From: Bigelowiella natans CCMP2755
Lineage: Eukaryota > Cercozoa > Chlorarachniophyceae
Length of the DNA: 64,000 bases
Assembly: GCA_000320545.1 (NCBI GenBank)
Contig: ADNK01003372.1
Span: forward strand, 38,887 to 102,886
Reading direction: 5' to 3'
The position numbers were made by a program, and so were the translations under genes. Under the pieces are notes generated by a model that saw nothing but the letters and a program-made list of their open reading frames with translations, was not told where the DNA came from and did no database searches. The stretch's first letter is position 1. Every line of letters starts with the position of its first letter. Shown here piece after piece: positions 38,339 through 50,280 of the stretch.

Positions 38339-39067
38339 AAATAAAATGATGACAATAATTATGATGGATAATGATAAAGATACAATAAAAGAAGATGACA
38401 TATTATCATTATTACCAAATAATTATCAACTAGTTATAGTAGTGGGATAATACTACAATATATCTGCTGTCCGCATCGACCCCATTTATGTGATTGATTG
38501 CGTCATTTTTAGGAGCGAGTAACTTGCTTATCAAACTTTGTGTGTGTGTGTGTGTGTAAGTTGTGAGATGTTGATGATTGTTCTCTCCTCTTAGTTCTTG
38601 CATATGGTCATGGATGGTGTGGAGCTGACAGAAGAGAGTATACTTCAAGCAAAAGAAGCATGGGGCGCACAGTAATCTATTGTATTTTTAAGTAGTTGTA
38701 GCAATAGCAGCAATAGCACCAGCCATTTTGTTTGTATTGCTATTAACGTGATTCTCTGTTGGTTTTTCTTGTAACGTAGTAATGTGTATTGTTCGTATTG
38801 ATCCATTGTTGTTGTTGTTGTTGTTTCTAAGGTATGATTATGGGCGATCGGAGTTGTCGGTCCTTGCAATGGATTCTCTCTGTGGTAATATAATATGTGT
38901 ACTATCAACCAACACCAGATAGTACCATAGCAGAAAGTGTGTACGTACTCTATGAGATGAATTACCAGAATAATAATCATATAGTAGTAGAGATTGTTAT
39001 TAAAGCAGAGCAGTAGTAGTAGTAGTAGTAGTAGAAGTAGTAGTAAAATGACGACAGTGTAGATATG

Positions 39068-39110
<43 letters not shown>

Positions 39111-39361
39111 TACAGCAAGTGGTAGTTATAGACATGTCTCATGGTGTCTCTCCCTTCTTACAGCAAGTGGTAGTTATATTCTTCAATGCTGTAGGTATAC
39201 ATTTAAACCAACATTAAGATGATAATGCTGCTACTATTTGGTAGATGTGATTAGCAATGGAGACCCTCGTGTAGCCCTCCCTTCTCCAGAAATTGTACAA
39301 CCTCTTACAAGGAACGTAGTAGAGGCAGAGATGGAAGAGTTACTCGCGCCTTCAAATATGG

Positions 39362-39397
<36 letters not shown>

Positions 39398-39677
39398 AAC
39401 TGCTGCTGCTGCTGCTGCTGCTACTACTACTATATTACTACTTTTAGTACTACTAGCACTAGTAGTACAAATTACAACCGTTCATTTGATGATAACTAAA
39501 TCTAAAGTAGTATACATATATAAGCTTCTTGCTACTACTACTATATGATTAGCGATAGCAGCTGCTCGATTACCATCTTCTCAATGACATCAACATTTAC
39601 TACTACTACTACTACTACTACTACTACCTTGTCTGATGCTGCGGTTCTTCTTTTACCCCCCCCTCCCCCTTTCTCTG

Positions 39678-39723
<46 letters not shown>

Positions 39724-40035
39724 GCTCTCTCTCTTCTAGGAGGTACAAATTGTAGGAAGAAATCTCGATGAAAAGGCACTGGAGGAATACGCACAGGTAG
39801 TACGTACATAGTGATGATGATGGGTAACTAGCATCATCACATGATCATGTGCTTTCTCATCACCATCATCGTTATTCACCATCGTTATTCATCATCGTTA
39901 TTCACCATCATTCTACTCATCATTTTTATGTTTCTTTGTGATCATGATTAATTGAGTAGTTCTTGCTACCACCATTTGCTTGTTGCTGCTTTGCTGCTGG
40001 CATTTAATCATTCATTCTCTTATACTCTACTACTG

Positions 40036-40068
<33 letters not shown>

Positions 40069-40419
40069 GATTTACCTGGGGTCTGTCAAAGAGCGTTATC
40101 AGAAAAGACGCCATTATGTAGATCCGTCCTTCAACAAGGTGGTTGTGATCATGATGATGATGATGATGATGATGATGATCATAATGATGATATTCTTGGT
40201 AAAGGCGATAAGAACAACAACAGATAGAAAGAGAGCACAGCACCACCAACACACAAAACACAAACACACACACACACACCGCAAAATGTAGATATATGTA
40301 ATGTCCATCATGTTTAATTACTGCTTGCATGCAGATTCTACCGGATACAACGAGAAGATCGCAAGTCAATTTTGTTCAGGACGTCAGAGAGTGAGGAGAC
40401 CCCATAGCTAATCATGATT

Positions 40420-40454
<35 letters not shown>

Positions 40455-41001
40455 AGTTACCCAGGCCAAGTAAAACAGTAATAACAACAACAACACACAA
40501 ATCATTTATAGTACTTGCTTCTTACCGTTTGTACACCATCATCGTCACTCGTAGCACATGATAATAATAATAATAATTAATAAAGTGTAATAATATGTCT
40601 GAATTACATTCAACTGATGAATGAATGCAGAATCATACAGTGAAGAAGTGAGAAAGAAAGAGGAGAAGAAGAAGAAGAAGAAGAAGAAAACAGCATATTT
40701 GTGATTTTTGATTTTTCCCGCTCGACGTTCTCTGTAAGCGAGTCATTGCTTCTTGCATAGTAGTAGTAGTAGTAGTAGTAAGTAGTAGTAGTAGTGTAAA
40801 TAGTAGCAGCTAAGGTTTCCAGATTACGATAATAGTGAATGATTAGCAGTGTAATATTCTTATCATCATTTAAATGCATCATGGGCCAAAAAAAGACGAG
40901 CTGCTGTGGTTTTGGGACAGATCGGGCCAAATATGAATGGTAGTACTACAACTACTAGTAGTAAGAGCCAAATCCAACAATAAATCAACAACAAAATCAA
41001 C

Positions 41002-41036
<35 letters not shown>

Positions 41037-43515
41037 GGAGATTTAGTGGGAGAGCTTGACACAAAGCATGACGTGACTGGTGTGTGGACGGGGGGTTCAG
41101 ATAGTAAGTTTTCATCGGAGACCAAGGTTGGTAGTACTAGCACATATGATTAACCTAAAGATGACCGTAATAAAAAAGTACATATGCATGCTGTAATGAA
41201 GATGTGCTCACTGAGCAGCTAACAAACAACGTTCGATGTTTTGCTGATAATTGTGTGTATTATTATGATGAGATATGATGATGATTGTTACTATTATGCA
41301 GGAAAAGCGCGTCCTTTGGAGAAGGTGTTCACGAAGATGAAGATGATTAATCTTACGTTAGTAACCTTATTGTAATCATATGATACTCATCGTTGCCAGT
41401 GCTGTGTAAGTAGTAGCACGGTGGTGCTCGATAATTTTATGGGGGGGGGTACTACTACCTTATTCTTGTCCTCTCTTCTTTTTCTTCGTGATCATCATCA
41501 AATCAAGGTCGCATCCTCTCTATGTTCCTACCACAATACAAATCTTGGAACTACTTGCCAATGCGGAGATATACTACAAGTAACTATTAATTGAATCCTA
41601 TGATCCCTGAATACATTACAAACGTGGGGATGAAATAGACTACTTACTTACTTACTTCTTATTAACGATTCGTTGCGTTCATTCGCACCTCCTCCATCCA
41701 TCCATCTACAGCTACACCTACAACTACGGCTACTACTCTGATCTGTAGAGTTAACTTAGTTGTTCTTTTCCCCTCAACCTCCCCTCCTCCCTCCTCCCTC
41801 CTCCTCCTCCTCCTCATTTGTGTTGGTTGTAGGCTACGAGACCAAAGTGGTGTTGCATATTCATCCGAATTTGAATATACATTAAATCGAAGGTGATCTT
41901 GCTTCTTCTTCTTCTTCTTATTCTTACTTAAACCATGCAGTGCCTTGTAGCTTAGAGCCATCATCATAATAGCATAGCACATCATGCTGCTACCTAGTAG
42001 AAAGATGCAGTTGTCTGAAGATATTTACCCAAATCAGAATAGCTTTGAGTAGCTTTTGTCACGATAATAATAATAATCATCATCATCATCATCTCATCAT
42101 CATCATCATCTTGATCTTGTTTGTCGTCGTTCTCTTTTCCAAGGCATTCTGGTGGGATGTGGACCTTAGAAGTTTCAACACAAACACCTCTTTACAGAAA
42201 GGTACTATCACACAATGGCGGCTGCTACAGGAATCCTCATCATATATAGCCTCCTTCTATAACAACAACAATAACAACAACAACAACTAGAGTGAACAGG
42301 ATTCTAACCAGTAGATAGAATCATTACACCGACTAGCAACCAATGGCTATTTTGTCACTTATATATTACTGTCATCCTACTCAATTTGAAGGCACTGGAT
42401 ATGAGCATTAAAGCGATATCAACGATAAGATTCAACGATGTTGATCTTCTCTCGGCAAAAGTATGTATATGCTGCAAAATAAACATTATCAAACTATCAA
42501 TTTATCGAAGTCGTTGGTTGATCGTCGTTATGAAGAAAGAAGATGTGCGTCATAGATTTCCAGCAATGAGACAGTGTTGGTTGGAACACCACGTTTGATG
42601 TTATGAATGCTGATTTATAACTAAAATGCAGGCCTATTTGCTGGACAATTACTCCGCACAACAGGATGACCTTGCGTTTTGGGTGGAAATGATGCGCGGT
42701 GCTATCCATCAACTACTTTAAGATGATGATAATGCTGATGATAATGATATTGATGATGAGATATTCCATAAAATAATACCCTATCAAATATAAACAAAAA
42801 GTCGGTTGGAGGGGAGGAAAGGATAGCAAAGCATGAAGAAGAAAGATACGATCATGATGTCATCAACTGAAAAGATTTTATTCCTTTTGTCCAGTACCAC
42901 TACCAATACGATAGCAGGTATTGATGTTCTAATTCTTGTTATCATCTATCTATTATTCTATACAGGTTTGCAGGATGATACAGTCGCTCGAGATATACGT
43001 TGCATAAATGAATATGAGAAGGTATAGGTGCGCATGCATGGATTTCTAATTTTTAACATACACTCCTCAAAGAAACATACACTCCTCCTAGTTCATCTTC
43101 ACCTAACCACAATCCCCACTTCTCCCCCCTTCCCCCCCCCCTCACCCACATCTAGCTTGTGAAAAGTATTACTCTGTCCGATCTATATGACGTGTGGGGT
43201 AGTTTCAATACATCACCTTCACAGGTAATAATGGGTTGATCATTAGCGTAGTGCGATGCAATACTTGTTCAGCAAATCGCTCTTGGAATTGCTTCATTTA
43301 TTATGGGGGAAATGATTATGTGAATCCGTTGGAGAGCGTGTGTGTGTCTACATGTGTGTGTGGGGGGGAGGGGGGGGGGGGGGAGACAGAGAGAGTGTGA
43401 GAGAACCAATCATCAAATTGAAACATCTACTTTAATGTTTATTAATGCTCTTGTGGTCATCCTTCTACAGATACTGGCGTCAGTTGCACTTAGCGGTGAA
43501 ACCCCTCCAGAGTAA
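32778..43515 (+). CDS. SPP: Stromal processing peptidase-like M16 metalloprotease
   Basis: SPP removes transit peptides from imported plastid proteins. The start is taken at 32778 (MGCSRGC), giving a signal peptide (ALPTLAIMIVVWCLILDGLA) and a basic Ser/Thr-rich transit region; an upstream in-frame ATG at 32619 precedes a Glu run. The inverted zinc motif HVLEH is in GLAHVLEHVTFVGSKHRKG, followed by ALTDFHHTVYF as in SPP. Exons: 32778-34307, 34638-34936, 35148-35669, 35698-?, 36616-36678, 37145-?, ?-37905, 38188-38300, 38595-38671, 38832-38884, 39245-39360, 39740-39796, 40070-40138, 40335-40390, 40896-40939, 41038-41103, 41302-41356, 41508-41579, 41833-41892, 42144-42201, 42392-42460, 42632-42698, 42966-43021, 43156-43224, 43471-43515. 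The second M16 half (GIVMRRLKNGIKLNYK, SHPLYVPTTIQ, GGMWTLEVSTQ) matches in order. Exon 3 adds a long Ser/Asn-rich insert. Exons at 35.7-37.8 kb are unsure. Confidence 0.88.
34947..34981. repeat. (GGA)n microsatellite right after an SPP donor
   Basis: GAG/GGA units begin about 10 nt after the 34936 exon end. Read as unspliced ORF they would follow a false stop. Confidence 0.9.
35670..35697 (+). other. Candidate 28-nt mini-intron in SPP
   Basis: GTACGTGCG ... TTATTAG between 35669 and 35698 has canonical ends. Removing it keeps the frame (KRYP then DTNILMEMAVDNEESVV) where the unspliced reading hits TAG. Its length is far below the other introns here (69 nt or more, apart from the 37-nt case in AMACR). 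Confidence 0.4.
36286..36375. repeat. (TA)n followed by (TC)n in SPP intron
   Basis: TA units at 36286-36317 and TC units at about 36340-36375. Confidence 0.95.
37071..37128. repeat. (TC)n-(TG)n tract upstream of an SPP 3' splice site
   Basis: The tract lies just before the candidate acceptor at 37144. Confidence 0.95.
38301..38338. repeat. (ATG)n tract that begins at an SPP donor
   Basis: The donor GTGATGATG of exon 38188-38300 is itself the first repeat unit. Confidence 0.95.
39070..39180. repeat. Direct repeat duplicating a 3' splice-site-like sequence
   Basis: CTTACAGCAAGTGGTAGTTA occurs at about 39110 and 39157 after a (TC)n tract, in the SPP intron 38885-39244. Confidence 0.85.
39361..39436. 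repeat. (TAC)n/(TGC)n tract that begins at an SPP donor
   Basis: The donor GTACTACTA of exon 39245-39360 is part of the repeat. Units change to CTG and back to CTA. Confidence 0.95.
39679..39733. repeat. (TC)n tract just upstream of an SPP acceptor
   Basis: More than 25 TC units lead into CTTCTAG at 39739. Confidence 0.95.
40028..40069. repeat. (CTA)n tract forming an SPP acceptor
   Basis: CTA repeats end as CTACTAG at 40069, so the repeat supplies the AG of the splice site. Confidence 0.95.
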
Positions 43516-44407
43516 GGAATGCAGCACTTGAGATAGTGATGCCAGAGAGTATCATAGTAGTAGTAGTAGAAGCCGTAGCAGTAGCAGTAGTGACAATGCA
43601 ATTCAAAAGTGTGTGCTTTCGTTCGTCAATTATGTCCGCACGTATGTAGCTGCTACTCTGAGACGCCATTCAGATTGTGGACATCATAATTTGTTTCGCA
43701 CAATAAAGCGAGCACAAGGTTAAAAAAATGGTAGATTCAGTTCAATATACGCTTCTAATTGTTGTCCTCAACAGAGATATTCTACTGCTGTGTGTACGAT
43801 GTCCATAGTTTACCAGATCTCGCGTAATAAATAAGCCTACGCCCATGCGCTCGCATCATATGTTCGGTCAAGATGAGATGATGAGCCTAAGCAGTATAAA
43901 AGAAAGATATGCATTCTAGCATTCTAGCATTACTAGATTATCCACTGCACCAAACAGCCCTGCAGCAGCCTGCGTACATCATTGCACAGCAAAGAAAAAG
44001 ACTATACCAGCAGCGCTCTGTGAAGTCACTACTCTCGTCGACAAGCAATGACGACACGCTAGCACGAATGCAACAGAAAACTGACCAAAAAGCGCATACA
44101 AATACGTTTGCTCTCGCGCGCGGCAAGCGTGTGTGTAGTGTTTGTAAGATAATACCACATTCGAAAACATGAATGATATGACTAAATGATGCACATGATT
44201 AATCGTCGAGCGAGACAGATCAAACACAATCACAGCGCTGTAGCCGCCGTTTTGCAAAGCTACATTAGGATGACCATTGAAAAGATGTAATTATTTCATA
44301 ACTTTCGTCTCATATACTGTGTATACTTCGGAATGAATGAGGAAACCCTAAGAAGGTGTGCGCTTAATCGCTTACATTCGATGATTCATATACTTGCTGA
44401 TCGAATA
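43516..44407. other. Convergent gap between SPP and AMACR 3' ends
   Basis: The gap starts with a TAG-type repeat (43555-43575), then has partial island texture (GCATTCTAGCATTCTAGCAT at about 43912). An 87-codon plus-strand frame at 43909-44172 has no family resemblance. Confidence 0.45.
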
Positions 44408-46550
44408 TCATAACTTCGATTTAATTTTGGAAGAATTGCAGGGGGCTGAGATCACTACATCCTTAATCATGCAATCAATTTCACTCCTTGAGAATCCAAG
44501 CTCTGAGAGGATCTGCCTGGAATGCTCTCCAACCTCACGAATGATGCTGCTTTTGCATTCTTTCAGTGCTGGTGTGCGATCTAATCTAGGCGCTGGAGAT
44601 GGTTCATAGACACGACGATACGTGCCTCGAGCTTTTGTGTGCGGATGTTTCATCACATCCATTGGTGACAACACCGGGGTCACGCATGCGTCCGTCTCGT
44701 CAAATATCTGTTGATAATTACAACAAGTTATTCTATTTTATCTCTGTTGCGCTAGGATGTTTGGAGAAAGTGCCAGCAGCAAACCTCTTGCCATTCAGCC
44801 TGGCTTCTTTGTTTAAATATGAGCTCCAATCTTTGCCGCATTTGTGACCAGCTACTGTTGTCGTACTGGCGAGACATAAGCTCGGGACTAAACATGTTGA
44901 GTTTCTGCCATAAACGATATAATGATGAAGATGATGATGTCTATTATTTGATTAACAAGTTTTTATCGGAAAACTATCTCATCTACTTTAAGGAAAATTC
45001 TGTAGAATTTTGGCTCCAAAGCACCGACCGCCATGAACTTTCCGTCCTTAGTCTCGTATCTACCGAATAAATGAAAAAATACTTTGTGCCGACAGTTTTT
45101 TATAGGGAATTAACACCTCTTCTAATTTATTACGTGTTGTAGAAAGGGGCTCCTCCATCGAGCCAGTTGGTACCCCTTGGCCCCATTTTCCACACATTTT
45201 GCCTCAAAGTCACAAATGATGCTAAATACGCAACTCCATCTACCATGCTGGAGTCGATGACCTTTTCATAAATCATGATTATTTACAAATGAAATAAAAC
45301 GACAAGATCAGTGTATGATTTATGTCATCAAAAAATTAAAATAGCCTGCTACTCAGCTACTCAGCTACTCAGCAGACGCAGCATCAGCAACTATAACAAC
45401 AACAATAAATTCTACTACTACTATTACTATTAACATTACTTGTCCTTTCCCTGATCTTGATCTCTCCAGTAATGCTAACAGGATTCCCAATGCACAGGTC
45501 AAACTGTAAAGTACATTATTCACATCACCAAAACTGCTTTATTTAACCAGTCGAGGTGAAAGAAAAACTTAAATGACTACTCTTATGTTTGAATGATTTT
45601 ACCTTCCCCCAGCAAAATCGGCTAGAAGATTGAGCGGAAACGTCGGTGGGGACCTTGCAATACAGATATCGTAATTGGCGGTATGTATGCATCTGTGGTG
45701 CTGGTTGATACCCTTTGGGCCCCATCAAAGAGAGGATGCCTGACATAGCAAGGTAGTTTATGTCGTGGCCAGCCATTCTCTTGTACTTTCCATTCTGACC
45801 ATACCCTGTTAGCCTGACAATTAATGATGAAGGCTTTCTTAAGTAGTGCTTATTAAATTGCTGGCATCATGTCTCGTTCCAGGATAATAATGAATCCTTA
45901 CCTTGCTATGATAAGACGCGGATTCATCTTTTGTAGGGTATTACAACTGAGCTCAAGCTTCTACGATGGTAAGCAAATAGATTATGACAACTCCAACTCT
46001 CTCAAGTATGGTGATCCTGACTGAAAGAGGGGTACTACGCGAAAGAAGAACAGGAAGGACTATACCTCAAGCGTTCCCGGGCGATATGGGTCGATCAAGA
46101 CATCCGCCATACTAACAAGCTTCCGAAAAATGTTTCTCCCTTTTCGCGATTCTGGACAGGAATGTTGATATTTAGGTGCTAATTGGCGATGATCTGTATT
46201 TGCTCAAATGCCCCTCACTTAGATTTACAGCAAGGCTTCGCTTTGATCGGGATAACGGATCCGGCACTCCGTCAGTGATGTTATCTCCACGGACTCCTCT
46301 AACCTATTAGAAAACTTCAGTACATTTAACACGAATAAGTCACAATATTCGAACAGAAACCGTGTCGACTCTAATCACGTCAGCTCCAAAATCCGCAAGA
46401 ATGAGCCCACAATGAGGGGCTGGAGCAAGCCCTGCAAGTTCAACAACTCGAATTCCCTAAATGCGTCGATATCTTTCAGCGTTCGAGAGGTGCAGTTAAG
46501 GTCATGATTATCATCACCTCAAGCGGAAGATGATGTGTAGAGGTCTTCAT
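44408..46550 (-). CDS. AMACR: Alpha-methylacyl-CoA racemase (CoA-transferase family III), peroxisomal
   Basis: AMACR interconverts (R)- and (S)-2-methylacyl-CoAs for beta-oxidation of branched lipids. Twelve exons (minus) join from ATG to TGA: 46550-46518, 46456-46361, 46303-46219, 46151-46066, 45960-45902, 45813-45691, 45653-45603, 45503-45440, 45261-45134, 45059-44987, 44904-44785, 44707-44408. The fold signature [16 protein letters not shown] ... [12 protein letters not shown] is present. Catalytic residues by analogy with known racemases are His in [11 protein letters not shown], Asp in [10 protein letters not shown] and Glu in [20 protein letters not shown] is also conserved. The protein ends KSKL, so a canonical PTS1 sends it to peroxisomes. 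One intron (45654-45690) is GC-AG and only 37 nt. It shares a 336-bp divergent upstream gap with the MUL1-like gene. Confidence 0.95.
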
Positions 46551-46886
46551 TTCTGTTGCCCGGAAGTGCTCCTATCAACGATTGCTCAGCCGCCTTTTTA
46601 AGTTAATAAAATACTTGCCGATAAATTACAAACTAAAAAACAGAGAGTATATTATAACAGAAACCCTTTGTATTTCCCTTGTAATGAAGGGATTTTTGTA
46701 ATTAACCGGGACTACCGGCTGCCACTGCTGTTTTAACTGCTTAACTCCTTTCCCTCCCTCCTTACTGTCTGTACTAACAAAAAGAAGCAAATAGTAGATC
46801 TACAAAGAAGCGTACTGCGGGGTGGGGAATACGTTAGCCAGCAAAGGTTAGGTTGAGGTTCATACTCGCTTGACCGGCTCTCAAAC
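46551..46886. promoter_or_regulatory. Divergent intergenic region, putative bidirectional promoter
   Basis: 336 bp separate the start codons of AMACR (minus) and the MUL1-like ligase (plus). The region is AT-rich around 46610-46690 and holds neither microsatellites nor island texture. No specific box is asserted. Confidence 0.5.
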
Positions 46887-48294
46887 ATGCCTGCTGTCCA
46901 TTCCGTGTTCTGGTTCTCTGTGGGGACGGGAGCATTATCATGGGTACTGATCTTGCATACGTGTAGAGTAGAAAGATTGTGTTTCTTTAAAACACAGTTT
47001 AGGACTTTGCCGATTTGCAAACTTATTGCAACATATTTATATTATAAAGACATCGTCTCGAACATATCAAATGTAGGTTTGCTTCAAGATGTATGAGTAT
47101 GAAGCCGGCACTCTCTCATCTACGCCGTACATTCCAATTGAGGATCTCCCCTCTCAGCTTGAGTCAAACGGCGAACCAACGTAAATTACGACTAACTAAT
47201 CCATCAAAGTGGCTTTGAATATAGTTGAATATTGTCACGTATTCACTCGTACATCATTGTATGTACTCCTTTTTCAACAGAAAATTTACCATCGAAGGTG
47301 TCGTTGCATGCGACGAACCACTAGAGACAAAACACAGACCCGGGACCCCAGTTCGTCTTGTAATGTATAGCTTAACCAAGATTGCTCATTTTGCTACCAC
47401 ATCGGTAGGATATGAAGAAGAAAAAGAAGAGAAAGAAGAGAAGGAAACAAGAAAATAAGCATGTTCATTTCCATATAGCTCACAGTGTGGCGTATTTTAG
47501 ATATTCGGGGGGTGGACTGAAGATGAGAAGCACAGCACATCTCACGACTCCGTTCCATTCTATGTAATTCCTGATCTCTCGACGCAAGATGGAAAGGCAT
47601 CAGCAGCCGCAACAACTTCGTCCTCAAGGGGGATACTCATTCCTTCTGTAGAGATAAACGATGGAAATGGGTCTTCTGAACTGCTCTCAGTTGTAGGAGA
47701 TGTGACAGTGGAAAATAAATTTACTTTTCAGGTATTAAATCTACCGGATCTGTAAGTCAGTCTCCTCCTACTGAATAGATCATCGCACAGCATTCAAGAA
47801 AGAAGCTCAATTGATTTTTGCTGCTTTGATCATTCCTGATATGTTACCATTAAGACTTTTCTGGAACGGACAAGGAGCTCTGGGAGGATTCATCGCTCCT
47901 CACAGTAACTTCATTTTATAATAACGAATCCCATAAGACGACGAAAACGTATGCGAGTATTGTTGCGACACTGCCGCATCTCGCCCCCTCCTTCCATAAA
48001 GCGGCAAGCAACTCACCTTCCTCCCCCATTTCATTCTGTGTGGTATTCTGATTCTAGATATGTTGAGTCTGGGCTGGAGGTTGGGACTCCTATTACGATG
48101 GTAGGCCCCGTAAGCATGAATAAGGAGGGTCATTTGAAGATGGTAGCACAACCACTTGTCATTTCGCGAAGATCAAGGTTGTGTTGAAAGCTTGGGATAA
48201 CATGTCGAATAGCGTCATTTGTAACTCTGGCCTCGACAAATGTAGTTGTTGTTGAAGATTTTTGAATATATAGCACGTGCGTGTATGCGTGTAT

Positions 48295-48333
<39 letters not shown>

Positions 48334-48725
48334 ACCATCACCTTAGTTTCTCTCAGGTATGAGCTTATAACAGAGGCCGAGGAAAGGGCTACCTTCTGGC
48401 AGTATGCGTTCTATTTTTGCGCCGGTTGAATAATCAGAAGACGATAACATCATAAACTACAACAATTGTTGCTTGTACTGCAACTTCCGCATATTGCTTA
48501 TGCTGACCATTACACACAGCTAACACAACATGAGCTCATATTAACGAATATTTATGGGGTGGGATCCAATACAGTAGAGTCGGAGGTGCATTTAAATGAT
48601 TCTAACCTGCCATGCTTATGAATGTAATGTCGTGCCTACTTTTGCCATCATTCAGCCACTGCAACCTCTTGCATCCTTTACATGGGATATAGATATATGC
48701 AAGAGTACCTACAACGAAGGTGAGA

Positions 48726-48781
<56 letters not shown>

Positions 48782-49536
48782 GAGAGAGAGAGAGAGAGTC
48801 ATTTTAGCCATACTTTACCGATTTTTCCGTTAAGCGCTTTGAATCACTATCGAATCATTTTACCTGTAGCAGTAGTCCATTGCACAAAACATTGAGATCC
48901 AGATTTAATTAACTTAGATTGGCACGTCGCCGACTTGCAATGTTACGAGAGAGGAAATACCGGGCAGGTATGCATTTCTATAGATGCCTTAAAAACAACG
49001 TATAAAGAGAGAGTGATAATATGCCAGCAGCCTACTAGTACGTGGGTTCGTGGTGGTATCGAACCATAAGGGCCTAATGGAAGCTCATGAACATTGTTGT
49101 TCTACTTACTACCTCATCATCTACCAGATGAGAACGGACAGCCCCTCGAAAACGAGGACCTGCTTATAAAGCACCACAGCGGTGGTGGTGGTGGTGGCGG
49201 TAGTAGCAGTGGCACCTCTAAAGGAGAAAGAAAAGGAGATGGCAGTGATGCAAAAGGGATGATGACTTCAACCGATGAAGAGGTCATTGCTTCCATCTAA
49301 AACGACGATTTTAATAAAAAACTAACTCAACATGTTGAAAAATATTTGTTTTGTCTCATCTTTTTCAGGGCGATCGACGTCAACTGTGTGTCGTGTGCCA
49401 AGAAAATACAGCAGACGCGGTGCTGCTAAGTTGTAGACATTTATACACATGCGTCAGTTGCACGAGGCGATTGCACCCTAGGAATTGTCCTATATGTCGC
49501 CAACCGATCAAACGTGTAATAAAAGTTTACAATTAG
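46887..49536 (+). CDS. MUL1/SP1-type membrane RING E3 ubiquitin ligase (GIDE domain)
   Basis: MUL1 (mitochondria) and SP1/SPL2 (plastid envelope in plants) are two-membrane-span RING ligases that act on organelle outer-membrane proteins. Exons: 46887-46943, 47077-47180, 47281-47404, 47501-47731, one near 47869-47948, 48058-48177, 48357-48401, one near 48650-48719, 48918-48967, 49128-49282, 49369-49536. The N-terminal span is FWFSVGTGALSWVCF. The GIDE-type middle has FTIEGVVACDEP and VGTPITMVGPVSM. The second hydrophobic stretch is ATSCILYMGYRY, followed by basic RLARRRLAMLRERK. The C-terminal C3HC4 RING is CVVCQENTADAVLLSCRHLY ... CVSC ... CPICRQPIKRVIKVYN. A Gly/Ser/Asp linker precedes it. 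The target organelle cannot be told. The 47732-48057 junctions are not fully phase-resolved. Confidence 0.85.
48299..48331. repeat. (TG)n microsatellite in MUL1-like gene intron
   Basis: TG units about 25 nt before exon 48357. Confidence 0.95.
48727..48799. repeat. (TG)n-(GA)n tract right after a donor
   Basis: The donor GTGAGAGTG near 48720 runs into TG then more than 25 GA units. Confidence 0.95.
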
Positions 49537-50280
49537 CATTGCCTTGTATAATTACTCACGCACGGTGCCGCGGGTATCAATTCACCAACCAAAAACTGAA
49601 TCCATACTCCCCCCATGCCTCACCAATTTCATTTGCAATTGCACGTGTCATTTTCATTTTCACATGAGTCTCACAATGTCGATCGATGTGCATGGCAATT
49701 TGGCAGAAATGAAGAGACACAATGTGGCATGCAGTGCAACAGCCGCAGCTTTGCACAGCTACAGTCAAGATGACTAGATGACTGCTGAAGACAAATGACC
49801 ACATTTGAAAAAACAAAATCATTGTTTCATTGCATGTGTCTGACTGCTAGCTTGCTAGCTTGTAGCAATGATTTGTCACAAGCTTCATGCGGACAGTCCT
49901 AGAGTCCTAGAGTCTGGCTGTGCACACAGTGCAGACACTCACGCATTGCGCTCCCTAGAGTACCCAGCAAAACGCACTCCCTATTACATCTAAACATACA
50001 TGCATGGCATTTGTTATGCTTGCAGCGCGTGTCATGAGCGGCCATACCATTGTATGTGTACGCTCAGAATTTGATGGTGAACAGAAAAGGGTATAACTTC
50101 GTCCCTGCATGCAAGTATCCAATGCATAACAAAATGTGGAGCAAACCATACTTTATAATGAGATATGTAAAAATGTCTAGTGTCACAAAACTGCCTGCTG
50201 GCAGCGAGATGCGAATGCACAATATATATATTTTCTAGGTATTACGCACACTGTCGTCAGCACATTTGACTCCAGATGAA
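49537..50280. other. Convergent-gap island between MUL1-like and aldolase 3' ends
   Basis: From about 49590 the texture turns CATG/TGCA/CTAG-rich, for example GCTAGCTTGCTAGCTTGTAG at 49848 and the repeated CCTAGAGT near 49899. There is no microsatellite and no supported gene. Confidence 0.55.

Noticed and set aside
43909-44172. Plus-strand 87-codon ORF as a gene
   Set aside because: It lies in the convergent SPP/AMACR gap with island texture, and no motif, splice support or family resemblance was seen.
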